Source of the DNA: Sambucus nigra
Lineage: Eukaryota > Streptophyta > Magnoliopsida > Dipsacales > Adoxaceae
Length of the DNA stretch: 64,000 nucleotides
Assembly: GCA_949130495.1 (NCBI GenBank)
Contig: OX422207.1
Coordinates: forward strand, 706,648,456-706,712,455
Direction: 5' to 3'
Made by a program: the position numbers and the translations under genes. The first letter of the stretch is position 1, and the number at the start of each line of letters is the position of its first letter. This document shows positions 23,174 through 34,592 of the stretch, one piece after another. The notes below the pieces were generated by a model. It worked only from the letters and a program-made list of their open reading frames with translations, made no database searches and had not been told where the DNA came from.

Positions 23174-23185
23174 TGGCGCCGTTGC
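23174..23185 (+). promoter_or_regulatory. Primer-binding site (Asp tRNA), Element 3
   Basis: TGGCGCCGTTGC lies 2 nt after the LTR end and is complementary to the 3' end of plant Asp tRNA, a primer used by many Athila/Tat-type elements. The match fades after 12 nt. Confidence 0.82.
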
Positions 23186-24185
23186 TGCTTTCTTGACCTG
23201 GAGATATGATTGAAGACTTGTAATATTATTTATCTTTTTTAGTGTAGTTTTTCCTCCTCCCTCCTCTTTAGACTGGTTGTATAGGATTTTTTTTTAAGAT
23301 TGTGTAATTATTTGGGGTGCATTTTGACACCATATTATTTTGTAATAATTATTAAAAAAAAAAAGCGAAAAGGGAAACCGGACAAGGTAGAGAGAGGGCG
23401 TCCAAGGCGAGGATTTTTGAAGCCTCTCTACTTTGGGTCGGTAGGACTCCCGAGGACGACTGAGATAGGCGAGATCCCCCCCCCGGTCGACTCAACTCGG
23501 TCTTCACCCCACCTGTGTAAAAATCGTGGGAGGTACAATTTTTTTATCCCTCGCGACTCTCCTGCCAGCGAGTTCATTTTTGTGTGATTAATTGCTCATA
23601 TGTGCTTTTAATTTCTGCATCGTACTTAAATTGAATGGTTTGATGAATTAATTTACCCAAGACCTGGACACGGTCATTGCAATGAGAAGGGATTTCATCA
23701 CTCGACTCACTCACTTATCCATCGTGTGCTACCCTAGCCGTCATTAAATTTAAAATCAATCAACTAGATAGCCCATATGAACACATTTTTGCAACAGACG
23801 ATCACAAAGATAAATTTCGTGCGTTTTGTCGCCCGCAGACTTAATTAAAATTTGACTACCCTCTCACTAATTTTGAAGATAATAATTGGCTATGTGCTCA
23901 TTAGGATTTTTTCTTAAATCGTGTGTGTCCAATTCCATTATTTCGGTAGTCGGGTTTCGTTAGTTCGCCCAAATCAAGAGTCCATTTTCTCCCCTTTTTC
24001 GACAAAAATCCCAAAAATATTTTCCTTTCTTTTTTTAAATATTTTCAAAAATCCCAAAAAGATTTTTTTTTTTTTCCATATTTAAAATACCAAAAAGATT
24101 TTCCTTTTGTTATTTTTAAAAATCACAAAAAGATTTTCTTTTCTTTTGAAAAATATTTAAAAACCCAAAAAATATACCTCTTGTC
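23186..24185 (+). other. Element 3 leader region
   Basis: Non-coding leader between PBS and the long frame. Its last 190 bp contain repeated 'ccaaaaagatttt' phrases in T-rich DNA (about 24000-24175). The same phrase recurs after gag in Elements 5, 6 and 8. Confidence 0.6.
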
Positions 24186-25688
24186 ATGGCCGAAGAACGT
24201 CCTTTACGGGAATACTTTGACCATTTCACATGCTCTCAAAGTTTGTTTGATGATAAGACCGAATCGACCCTTGATTCATTAATTCAGGGCTTTAACTCTC
24301 AAACGCACACCGTTGATACTCCTGTATCGTCCATGCACACATCTCATATTTCACTGCCTCCGGTGACGAGTGTCAACCCATCACATGCTTCATCGTGCAC
24401 ACACTGCTTTCTTACCGATCACTTGTCCCATGAGTGCTCATTTATATTCTCTACATCTGAATCCACCTTGGAACATGTGTATCCCTATGACACTGTTTTG
24501 GAACCACCCTCGACGTATTGTCACGATATATCTAATGTCGAGGGGTATGAGTACCCGAGCTATTCATGGAGGCCTGATCATCCTTCTATGCAATATGAAT
24601 CCCAACGCCATATTGTGGATCCTTACGGTTTCCAACAGTTGTCATTGCCACCTTGTGCACCTCATACCTATCAGTCCCCTTCATATGCTCCTCATGCTGA
24701 TCACACTTTTGTCCCTCACGGAGATGCTTCTCCCATGAATGCTACACTTGACCCTGCTCCACACACTTCATATGAGTATTCTCCACATCCTAGTGTTTCT
24801 AGCGAGTTGTGTCCACCTCACCCACCGCCGCCACCCGCTACCACTTCGCCACCACCTTGCACATCTGCTCTCGAGAGCCTCTTACACAAGTTCACGCACA
24901 CTCTTTAATCTCAAAATGAAGCCCTTCAACGGCTTGAACACAGGTTTACTGCATTTGAGTGTGCGAACGAGTCGGATTTCACCCCAAGTCAATCCGTTAT
25001 TGCTCCCACATGGAACGATGATGCGTCGTCTTGTCCCACTGATTTTGAGTGTGACCAACCCTATCTTCCTGAGAATCTCGATCTTGAGACCACCCAGTGG
25101 TCCGAGCCCCAAGTTGACAATTGTGATGGAATCTCCCTTAATTATGAGACTGATCCTACACCGCCTTACCTTATCGAACCCACCATAGAGGTTCGCCTTT
25201 CCCCTTACATAGAATCCTTATTTATGTCCGAGTCTACACCTACTGAGCCCACTGCGTGTGTTCCCAAGGAACCACTTCATCCTAGGTTAGATCCGACTAC
25301 GAGTGCTCACCATTTTCTTGATATTGAATCCGAGATGGTTTCTATCCCTCTGGATATGAATCCTATCCCACCATGCTTGGCCCCCGTTGAGTCAGATATT
25401 ACTGTTGATTCATTTATCTCGAATTTGGAAGCCTCGTTAGATTCTACCACCACTGCTGGTGACACATTGGTCGATAAGTTGCTCACTCCCTCGTTCACTT
25501 TCACACCTCCTCCTACGAGTGCCCTTGAGGATCACTCCGTGGCTCATGAGGAGTGTGTGTCTTCTACTCGTGAGTTATATATTGTTCCCCTACCCTTTGT
25601 CCCCCCGATCCACCCACTGTCCCTTCCACCCCACCGCCTAGTTTGGACCTTGTTATTGCACCTCACCTGTTCCCATCTAGGTATTTAG
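24186..25688 (+). pseudogene. Element 3 gag-like zinc-knuckle protein of unknown function (500 codons, one internal stop)
   Basis: ATG 24186 opens a single frame to the stop at 25686-25688, with only one interruption: TAA at 24906-24908, where CAA (Gln) would fit the local sequence. The N-terminus MAEERPLREY recalls the 'TLRE' start of Athila/Tat gag. A CCHC knuckle with exact C-X2-C-X4-H-X4-C spacing lies at residues 71-84 (CTHC...H...C). A Tyr/His/Pro/Ser-rich stretch and a proline run follow. A short heptad-like segment (ALESLLHK to ALQRLEHRF) spans the stop. The C-terminal half is acidic and rich in Pro and Thr. No capsid domain I can name is visible. It may be a nucleocapsid-type or accessory protein of a non-autonomous element. 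The function is unknown. Confidence 0.65.
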
Positions 25689-26180
25689 GTCCTCACCTAC
25701 ATCCATCCTCCACCCTAGTACTCCACGATCACATTTGTGCATTTTTCATCGACACCACTCTCTATGAGAGTATTTGCGCTATTCTTATCTTTCGTGACAC
25801 CGAGCTTGTTACTTTCTGCACACCACTTCCTTGTGGTGTTGATTTTTTCCATCGACATCTCCCTGGCGTGTCACGACGTGACCATTATCATCATCCATTT
25901 ATATAATGGTCGTGCACTTTCTCTGAGGCCCGCCCCATTGCCAAACCATTTTGCCCCCGCACCAAATTGAGCACCATTCTTATAGGGCCCTTGTTTCCCT
26001 CACATTTACGCTCAATACGGCCCGTGATCGGTGCCTCTTCACCCTCTCTCTTTCCTTTCTCACTCTTACCCTATTACCCACCCACCCCTGGTCCACCGAT
26101 TCTTTTCATCGAGTGATGCACTTTGCTATATAGGTGCATTGACCCGTTTTCTCCTTTATCCAACAAGACTGATGCTTCAG
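25689..26180 (+). other. Element 3, region after the long frame
   Basis: Another frame stays open at 25643-25906 with similar composition. This suggests the coding region once ran on and was frameshifted near 25640. No domain is recognised. Confidence 0.4.
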
Positions 26181-26183
26181 TCT

Positions 26184-26575
26184 TGTTTGGGGGTGATTTT
26201 CATCACCCAATTTTTCTGTCGCCCTGTGCTTTTCATAGTTCATATCCTTAGGGTGAGATTGGTTCGGTCTGGCTGAAGACGTTAAACTTAGCGCTATCGG
26301 GAGGCAGCCCGTCGTTCAATGTTTCTGAGTATGAGTCTTATCCTGTTTGGGGGTGGTGTTTCACACCACCCAATGATTTTCACATGCTTTATAGACTTGT
26401 GCATACTTTTGTATCGCCTATGTTCTTCAGGTTTCATCTCTGCTCCCTCAGGCGGTACATTTTCACCAGTGGTCATTTATGGTAATATCTTTCCTCCCTT
26501 GTGCTTTCATTTTTATATATGGTTTTAAACATCGAGGATGATGTTCTCCTTTGTTTGGGGGTGATAAATTTATCA
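26184..26575 (+). repeat. PPT-like motif with hairpin, three internal copies (Element 3)
   Basis: TGTTTGGGGGTG occurs at 26184, 26344 and 26552, and a fourth time as the true PPT at 31872. Each is coupled to an inverted repeat: 26191-26208 (GGGTGAT/ATCACCC), 26351-26371 (GGGTGGTG/CACCACCC) and 26562-26575 (the palindrome TGATAAATTTATCA). The last one joins the two terminal hexamers of the LTR, TGATAA and TTATCA. Confidence 0.8.
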
Positions 26576-27886
26576 AAATCGTACCTCTTTTGAAAATTTT
26601 CAGAAACAAGTGATTTTAAAAATTTTGTGCTGTTAAATTTAAATTTTAATGATATGATTTGTCTATCATCCCTCTTTTAGAAATCTCAGAATACCTGTGT
26701 TTAACCCAAAAATTACGCTTTTAACCATAAATTAATCAATACCTCTTAAAAGCTTACTTGCACTATGAATTCCTAAACTCGGCAGTTTTACACTATCATG
26801 TTTACAATCAAAAGTTGAAGAGTAAATATATTCTCAAGAGAGCCTTAAAAGATCACTAGTGGAAACTTAAACCTGTGAGATTTGAGCTTTTCACCTTTTT
26901 GAGGGTTTTTACGTATCTCCGAGTCACAAGTTGACTCAACTTTCTCTGGGTACTACATTTAGTCGTTGCATGATCTCATCATTTTTTCAAATTTGGCTTA
27001 ATCACTGAGAATGACGTTACTTTTGAGTTGTAAGAAACATGTGTCTTGTAGTTTGTCCCGAGCACTAAACCGATTTTTCCATACATGTACCATTTTCCCT
27101 ATCACATTATCATTCACCCATTATCATTTTCCATATTACCCTTATCCATATTCCCAAATACCATCCATCATTGCCATCATTTTTGAGAAAAAGAGTGTTT
27201 GAAATTTTCCATGTAAATTGTCTTTATTTGTGCTGTGAAAAGAAGAATGTATCGCAAAAAAAAAAAAGAAAAAAAGAAAAAAAAGCAAAGAAAGAAAATA
27301 AAAATAGAAAAGTAGAAACGAAAGATGCGATCATAAGTTCAAAAGATGAAGACAATAGTCAATCAAAGTGTGTCACACTCTTCTCAAAACCCTATCATTC
27401 ATCTTCTTCATTTCATTATTCCCTCATACCTTTCATAAACCCATTTTTCACCCTTGGTAAAGTGTTCGGGCAAACGAGAAGATTATATGGTGAATAATTC
27501 GACATTCTCGACATAATGGTTAGCATTCCTTCATGAGATCAAATTTTTTCATTATCCATCCTTTTTATTAAGTGTGTGAGGCGTTTGAACTTGTTACATT
27601 TACTCACATCCTCACACACTAGAGAGATACACTTACCCAATTCTCAGAGAGTTCGATTCAGAGAGTTATATCCAGTGAGCATTGAAGTCAAAGCGTCGAT
27701 TCCTAAAAGGCGATCTTAGAATTACTCTAATGATACTTAAGATTGTTTCACACTACACATGCTGAGTTTTAGGAAGGATTACACTTTTGGTACTAAGTAA
27801 TTTCATATCTTATTTTGATAGTTGAATATAGTGTTCCTTGATGTCCTTTTAAAGTTGGGTTGTATAGCGTTTCATCATCTAATCTG
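26576..27886 (+). other. Element 3 3' internal non-coding region
   Basis: AT-rich with no credible gene. An A/G-only low-complexity tract lies at about 27255-27300. Confidence 0.6.
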
Positions 27887-27891
27887 AAACT
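27887..27891. repeat. Target site duplication (left) of the solo LTR: AAACT
   Basis: Repeated exactly at 31666-31670. Confidence 0.92.
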
Positions 27892-28327
27892 TGTAACAAC
27901 CCGTCCTTTTGGAGACAATTAAATTCCATTATTGAGTATAAATTGGAATTTTGAGATTTTTCCCGAAATAGTAAATTTTGGGATTTTCGAGGATTTGATG
28001 ATTATCAATAGGTGATATATTTACTTTTGGGGTTAAGTAAATATATCGAGGTATTTTAACTATATGTCTCCGTTGAGTAAAGCGACGCGAGGTGAGATTT
28101 AAATGGGAAAACCCTCATTAAGTTATGTTGGGTTGAAATGGTGAGTTGCGATCAAGTACCGCGGATGGGAATTTCGACTGCGCCATGAGTCTCGAAATGG
28201 CCGAGATAGTCGGAAAAGAGTGTCCGATTGTCGAAATTGAGTTTTGGGTAATTTTGGAGTTAAATGGGCTCGTAATTGAGTAAACGAGTCATTTTTGGGG
28301 TTTTAAGGGTTAAAACCCTTTTCTCTC

Positions 28328-28336
28328 TATATAAAG
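28328..28336 (+). promoter_or_regulatory. TATA box in the solo LTR
   Basis: TATATAAAG preceded by a CT-rich stretch and followed by a long A/G-rich leader (28337-28420), the usual look of an LTR promoter. Confidence 0.6.
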
Positions 28337-28807
28337 AGGGAGAGAGGGAGAAAAAGAGAAAGAAAGAAGAGATAAGAGAAGGAAGAGAGAGAGAGGATGA
28401 AGAAAAGAGGAATAAAAGGGGAGATTCCGGCCTACCTCCGCGGGATTCGGCTCGAGGTCGTCAAATTTTATCCACGAGGCAAGTGTTTACTTGCTTTATT
28501 TAATTTTTGCATAAATATCTCATACCGTAGTTTGGTATAATCAAACCCTAAAGATTTTGGGTTGGGTTTTCGTGGATAAAATGGGTTTTCGGGAGATAAA
28601 ACGAATAAACCCCTAAAATTTGAAAATTGGAGAAACTTAGGATTTAACTGAAATTAATTGGTGATTTCGGGTTATAGGATGTTTATAACCCGTATTATAT
28701 GTGTGGTTATCATTAGTTGAAGTTGTGGGCCATTGGGTGAGGAGATGGAAACTTGAGGGAAGCTTCCATGGCTAAAACAGCTTCTCGGAGAAGAAGCTGC
28801 CCGCCGT

Positions 28808-28882
28808 GATCGATCGATCGATCATTGGGGTTCAATCGATCGAAGCCCTCGATCGATCGACGGCCATGGGTCGATCGATCGA
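28808..28882. repeat. CpG palindrome cassette, TCGATCGATCGA type (solo LTR)
   Basis: Palindromes at 28808-28823, 28831-28844, 28849-28860 and 28871-28882, starting 0.92 kb into the LTR. The spacers differ from those of Element 1. Confidence 0.92.
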
Positions 28883-30401
28883 CCCCTTCTGAAAATGGGC
28901 AATTTTTCTTAGGGTGAATTGGATGGGATGAACTCCAATTCTAATGGACTCGAGGTTAATTAGGGGTTAATATAAGTAACCCTTTAGGATTTTATGGTCC
29001 TCCAATTGAGGAAATATAGGAGGGCAAGAAGAGGGTTTTAATGTATAACCCTTATGTTATATTTTCGAGGAAAATATATTAAGTGTAAAATTTGAAGGTT
29101 TAAGGTTCCTAGTTAGGGTGGGGACCTCTAATTGATAATACGGACAAGAAATAGTCCTTGGGTTTATGGAAATGAAATCCATAACCCACTAAATATAAGG
29201 TTGTTCGGGAGAGGTAAATCCCTTGTATTTTTCGGTGGGCATTTAGGCCTATATAATTATGCGTATAGGAAGCATAATTATAATCGATTGTGGAGTTAGT
29301 ATACCCTACGAGATAATTAGGATAATTTGGGGATATAGATATATATGTTTTAGTTAGAGTGAAATGGTATAATTGGAGATATCCAATAAATCCTTAAATG
29401 GGATTCAGGCATATAGTGATTATTAAGGTAAGGAAATACTTTGGGTATAGTATCATGCTTATAATAATGCATGATTATGATTCTCTAAGAGAATCTTTGG
29501 GATTATTGGTCATCGCTAGATGAGATTGGAAATTATGGCCATTTATATATTCGGGGAGGAATATATGGTATATGTATATACTATGTAAGTAAAGTATATG
29601 TATGATATGATGTAAATGATTTTGAAAATATAAAAATGAGTGTTTTCAAAATGGAAAAGAAATTATTTTCATAATTAATAAGTTATGGTTACACACCTCC
29701 TTAAATCGCTATCATAAGGGAAGTTACGTGCGTATGGTGATGCCCCCAGGCTAATGAATGCAGGGTGGATATAGTCCTAGGCCATATGGTGATTATATAT
29801 TTGACTGCGCTGGTGAGGTGATTCTGGGTGTGGTCATGACTCTCCCATAGGCATATGGCCGCTTCCCGACATTGGTAGGTTCCCAGGTTGTCTTGTTTGA
29901 TGGGCCCTGGAAGATGATATCCATTTAGGGGCGCATCCAGTGGGGAAACTCGGAGGGACGGTCTTAGATTTGTTAAAGCAATTCATGATAATGGATTGGC
30001 TTTATATAAATTTCCTGGATATAAGAAGGGAAATGGAAGCATGTGATATGATCAAAGCATTTTTATGATAATAAAAATGGCTTTGAGTACATTCCCTGGA
30101 TATGAGAAGGGGAATGGGATGTTATAAAACGAAAAAACATTTTTATGATAATAAAACTGGCTTTTAAAATTTATATGTTTTGTAAAAGCAATTCATGATA
30201 ATGAATTGGCTTTTAAATATATTTCCTGGATATAAGAAGGAAAATAGAAGGTTTTGATATGAGTATAGAATACACCTCAGTCCGGGAGATAGATCCGGAT
30301 GTTTATTATAAAGTTGTATTATATGAGTAAATGAATTTTCATTCGGGGAGATAGATCCGGATGTGTATTGAAATATGAATATATATATATGGATAAATTG
30401 G

Positions 30402-30965
30402 GTGCCGAGGGTCTAATGGATCCCGATGATCGACCTTGCCGCATAGTAGTGCATCGTGGGGGTTCCTTGTTTGGATTTCGCTTTGCGAGACACCCCACGC
30501 ACGAATATGGCATTGTGTTGAGACTGTGGAGAAGTTTAATCCTTAGTGCTCTAATATTTAGTATTTCTTATATGGTGTATGTATATATATATGTTATGTG
30601 CTGAGGGAGTAATGGATCTCGATGATCGACCGTGCCGCGCAGTAGTGTATCGGGGGGGGGGGGGTCCTTGTTTGGATTTCGATTTGCGAGACACCCCACG
30701 CACGAACTTGGAACAGTTTTGAGACTGGGGAGAAGTTTAATCCTTAGTGCTCTAATATCTAGTATTTCTTATATGGTGTATGTATATATATATGTTATGT
30801 GCTGAGGGACTAATGGATCTCGATGATTGACCGTGCCGCGCAGTAGTGTATCGGGGGGGGGGGTCCTTGTTTGGATTTCGCTTTGCGAGACACCCCACAC
30901 ACGAACTTGGCACAGTGTTGAGACTGGGGAGAAGCTTATCCCTTAGTACTTGGACTATCTAGGGT
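30402..30965. repeat. Tandem triplication (units of about 196-201 bp) with G13 and G11 runs
   Basis: Units start near 30406, 30602 and 30803. Each has 'taatggatc.cgatgat', 'cgtgccgc', a G run, 'tccttgtttggatttcg' and 'gagacacccca'. The G run is short in unit 1, 13 nt in unit 2 (30652-30664) and 11 nt in unit 3 (30853-30863). Confidence 0.9.
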
Positions 30966-31191
30966 TGATAGTAGTTGGGTGACAGACTAGTTTAGCAGGG
31001 TAGCTTGACTAGGATGTTTAGAGGGATGCGCTAGGAGTGAACTATTAGAAGAGAGGTGATGGGTATCTCATGGGAGTGCGATACCAAACTTAAATATGAG
31101 AAAACCTTTTTCTAAAAATAAAGCATTTAGGCACTTGCAAAGTATTTTCAAAACTCGAGCTCTGACCCGTTTATCTACTTTTCCTCTCTTG

Positions 31192-31195
<4 letters not shown>

Positions 31196-31228
<33 letters not shown>
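31196..31228. repeat. (TA)n microsatellite
   Basis: TA run between the two conserved boxes of the solo LTR, where other copies have a short TA- or CT-rich spacer. Confidence 0.9.
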
Positions 31229-31230
<2 letters not shown>

Positions 31231-31665
31231 TGTCCAGACACAGGGACGCCTGGATGGCACTTCCTTCGAGTCAGACGTCAGATGCAGCAGTTGTGGTTGC
31301 GTGCAGGTTCTCGATAGACACTTCTATCTTTGTACTCTAGATAGGAGGTACTGTATAAATATTCGGGCCAATGGCCCAATTGCATTTATTTATTCTTTTT
31401 AGTACAACATTCGATATGGTTGTATATTTTGACCGAGTGTTCGGTTATTTTATTTTAATTCAGTTTCATTTACGCAAAACTGTGTGGATGTTTTAATTTT
31501 ATTCATTTAAAAAGAGTAGTTAAGTAAAATTTTGACACCGGCCTAATAGGTTATTAGTAATTAAATGGACTTTCGACAGTGATGCTAAGAATGATCTATA
31601 TGAGACTCCTGTCATAATTTGATATAAGAGTGATCGCCCGGTATTTTATTAGGCGGGGTGTCACA

Positions 31666-31670
31666 AAACT
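31666..31670. repeat. Target site duplication (right) of the solo LTR: AAACT
   Basis: Matches 27887-27891. Confidence 0.92.
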
Positions 31671-31871
31671 GCATTCAAATAAGTTTTCTAATTTTGTGGG
31701 TACATTCACTACAAACCCTCACGAGACATCACTTGTCCTGTAGGGCAACCTATACGTTTAACGGCTTGTTGCACATGCTAAGTGCAATCTCTAGTGCCTG
31801 TGAAAGTGGCACACTTTTGGTTACTTATCTCTGTTTTCTCTCTAATTTTTGCTCGAGGACTAGCAATGTTC

Positions 31872-31886
31872 TGTTTGGGGGTGGTG
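31872..31886 (+). promoter_or_regulatory. Polypurine tract of Element 3
   Basis: TGTTTGGGGGTGGTG directly precedes the 3' LTR start. It is the fourth copy of the motif found at 26184-26560. It too can fold with the first bases of the LTR (GGTG...CACC). Confidence 0.75.
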
Positions 31887-34496
31887 TGATAAGCACCCAA
31901 AAGTGTATAAATTATGCCCCGAATAGATGCAATTTAGTCGCTTGTTTATAATAAAATTGGCCTTATGTTCGTATTTTATCATTTTTGCAGGGCAATACGC
32001 AGTTGCGATACAAATAATGCTAAATCAGTACAATTGCGACTCAATAGCGGTCAAAATCTTACATCAAAGAAATCAAAGGAGACTGCGAAGTCTGGAGTCC
32101 TATTTGAGCGTGCCGAGATGTGTTCCGATGCCCCGAACCAGTCCCGTAACCTTAACCCAGCCCAGACCGAGCCTAGTCCATCACCCAAGCGTGTGTGTGT
32201 TGAGTTTGTACCTTTTTAGATTTTCTTAGATTTTTATTTCGAGTCATTTTATTTTTAGGATTTATTTTAGATTTATTTAGGATTTTTTAGAATTTATTTT
32301 CATATTTTTATATTTTATTTTTATTATTGTATTTCTATTTTATTTTTATTTTTATTAGTTTTTAGTTTTATTAGGATTAGTTTTTAGGATTTTATTTTTA
32401 GTTTATTATATTTTATATTTTTTTAGGACTTTAGTTTTCATTTAGATTTTAAATTTTTATTTCTTTTGTTTTATTTTAGTTTTTATATAAGCTTAGGATT
32501 TTATTTTTAGTTTTAATATTTTTAATATTTTTTTATTGTTTTTAGTTTGTTTTATTTTTAGTTAGATTTTTTTATTTTTATTTTTTAGGTTTATTTATTT
32601 TAGTATCATTTTTTAGGGGTACAAAATAAACACACACACAAACAAACACCAAAAACAACCCAACACCCTCACCTAATATACTCTACACCTTACCACACAC
32701 AAACCACTCATCTCACCCTCACCTAATTCACCTACAACTTACCACACTAAACTAATCTTCATCTTCTTCACCAACTCTATTTCTCTCTCCTCCAATCTCC
32801 ACCATTAACACCCAAATCATCCATCTTCAAACCCCCATAACCACAACCAACTTTATCCATCTCCATAAACCCCAGCTCACCATACCTGCTAACCCCTTAA
32901 CCGGCAACCCAACACCCTTCGCCCCCTACTCCGGCACCGGTAATACACCAGCTCCGACCGCAGTAGGATTTAACCCGCGGTCGGATCCTCTCACCCCTCC
33001 GGAAGCCCAAAACTGCGAACCCCGTCGGCGTCCTGCTCAACCCGAAATTCGGCCAGAAAAATGCGAACCTCCGAGCTCAATTAAACCCACTGGCAAAACC
33101 CGGCTAGCCACACCATTTCCGGAGGCGCAACAACAGACCCAGTGCCACAACCCGGTTTTGACCACCTTCTCCGGGCGGACTTTCTCCGTAACCCGCTACC
33201 CACTTCAACACCAAACCCAACCCTACTTGCTAACCCGCAAATGGAAAAACCGCGACCCTATTTTCCTGCCAAACCCATATCCCATGAAAATCGGAAATAC
33301 CCATTTCGTCCACAAAAAAACCCCCTAGACTTGGCCATCTTCAAATCCCTACAAAATCCTCCAAGAAAAGTCATGGCGAATGAAAGAAGGGAAAGACATC
33401 TCATATAAAACAGAGACTCTCATCAGCACAAAAAGAAGAAAATATACGTGGAGAGAGAAAAAGACAGTGTATAATATGTACATAGTAGGTTCATAAAAAA
33501 TTCTAGAAAATACAAAAAAATTAGTTTAGTTTTAGAATAATTTTTAGGTTTAGTTTTTACTCTATTTTTTTTGTAATCGAATGCTGAAAATTGTGAAGAA
33601 GTTGGACGCATGTCAAGGCGTAAATCAAGACAAATTTGTGGAAAAAATTGCGTATTGTATTTCTATACTCTCTTTTCAATTTATTTCCTTTTTGACATAT
33701 TATCTATTGTTGTTTATGCACACATGTGAATGTTTGGCTAAACACCCTGTTCAAGAAGTGGGATACACTGCGTATGATGTTAGTTTAATTAATTGGTTTC
33801 TTTAATTTTGTATTTCTAGGTAAATTAATTTTAACTATCACCAATTAATTTATGTAACGAGAGTTAGTAAATTAATTGAACAAATTATTGTTTAAATTTA
33901 GGAATCGAACTAGAGATAGGTTTTTTCGAAATTTGAATATTAATTCGGTGTTGAAATTTGAAGATTGCTATTGTTTTCGTTAAATTGATCCTAGCTGATA
34001 ATTTTCTGAAAATAATGTAGTCCTAATTTTTCATCGTGTGATAATTTTAAATTAATTTTTTGAAAAAGATTATATTAAATTTATAATTTTAACGAGAGTT
34101 TGATTATCGATTTAATATTATCTCTAAATATTTCAAATTAATAGATTGATTAATTAAAATAATTGAAAATGCAGTGTAATCCCATCTCTTGACTTTCTCA
34201 CATTATTTCACACTCGGTTGCACATTCTTTTTCATTATTTAGTCATTTTATAATTTTTAGCATTTGTTAGTTAATTTTTCCCTAGAAATTGTTTTTCAAA
34301 AAATAAAAAAAAAATATTTTCATAAAAAAAATTGGAATTGAACATTTTCACATTAATTGTTTCACCTTGGAAGTTGGATTCATACCCGTACTTACCGCAA
34401 TACGAGTTATTTTTAGACAAGTTTTGTAGGTATTCAAGGAAATTTTGAGAGTGACTTTTGCACAACAACGATACATACGCAAAAAGCTTCTTATCA
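31887..34496 (+). repeat. Element 3 3' LTR (2,610 bp)
   Basis: TGATAAGC to CTTATCA. Same order of composition blocks as the 5' LTR; G-free run at 32630-32874 and TATA at 33404-33410. Confidence 0.9.
32630..32874. repeat. G-free run of 245 nt (3' LTR of Element 3)
   Basis: Counterpart of 21309-21548; again no G for about 245 bases on the + strand despite other substitutions between the LTRs. Confidence 0.92.
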
Positions 34497-34592
34497 AGGA
34501 GTTCACGCGACTGACTAATATGGTACCGGACGAGGTGCCTACTGAAGAGAAGCGGATCCATATGTTCATGGATGGCTTGACTTGGAGGATAC
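34497..34592 (+). pseudogene. gag: Element 2 gag, continuation after Element 3
   Basis: Starts with the repeated AGGAG and continues the gag frame (EFTRLTNMVPDEVPTEEK...). It aligns with 61679-61783 of Element 7 to 'acatct' and then stops matching. One CAG-to-TAA/CGA-type lesion is present in 'cgataacat'. The sequence to the right belongs to a different element, so this is a deletion or recombination junction. Confidence 0.85.

Larger units (their letters stand above)
27892..31665 (+). mobile_element. Solo LTR of a chromovirus-type element (3,774 bp)
   Basis: Begins TGTAACAACCCG, ends GTGTCACA, and is flanked by AAACT on both sides. It has no PBS, coding region or second LTR, so it is a solo LTR left by recombination between two LTRs. 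It shares the 'gctctgacccg' to 'aggtgtccag' block (about 31161-31240) and the terminal block from 31574 with the other chromovirus LTRs. It has its own palindrome cassette and a tandem triplication. It lies inside Element 3. Confidence 0.9.
20578..34496 (+). mobile_element. Element 3: large non-autonomous LTR retrotransposon (Athila/Tat-like), containing a solo LTR
   Basis: The element spans 13.9 kb, or about 10.1 kb once the nested solo LTR is subtracted. LTRs are 20578-23171 and 31887-34496 and both start TGATAA and end TTATCA. The PBS matches Asp tRNA. The internal region has one long frame (24186-25688) and no protease, RT, RNase H or integrase. The 'cttagcgctatcgggaggca' phrase at 26287-26306 resembles a sequence I associate with the 3' internal region of plant Athila/Tat elements. 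LTRs differ by roughly 5-6% in the part compared by eye, so it is older than Element 1. TSD AGGAG is perfect. Confidence 0.85.

Noticed and set aside
24370..25188. Alternative frames overlapping the Element 3 long frame
   Set aside because: Overlap the 24186-25688 frame; lack the knuckle and are low-complexity shadows.
33142..33408. 88-codon plus-strand frame in the Element 3 3' LTR
   Set aside because: Not conserved in the 5' LTR. It could be a captured gene fragment, but I see no support.
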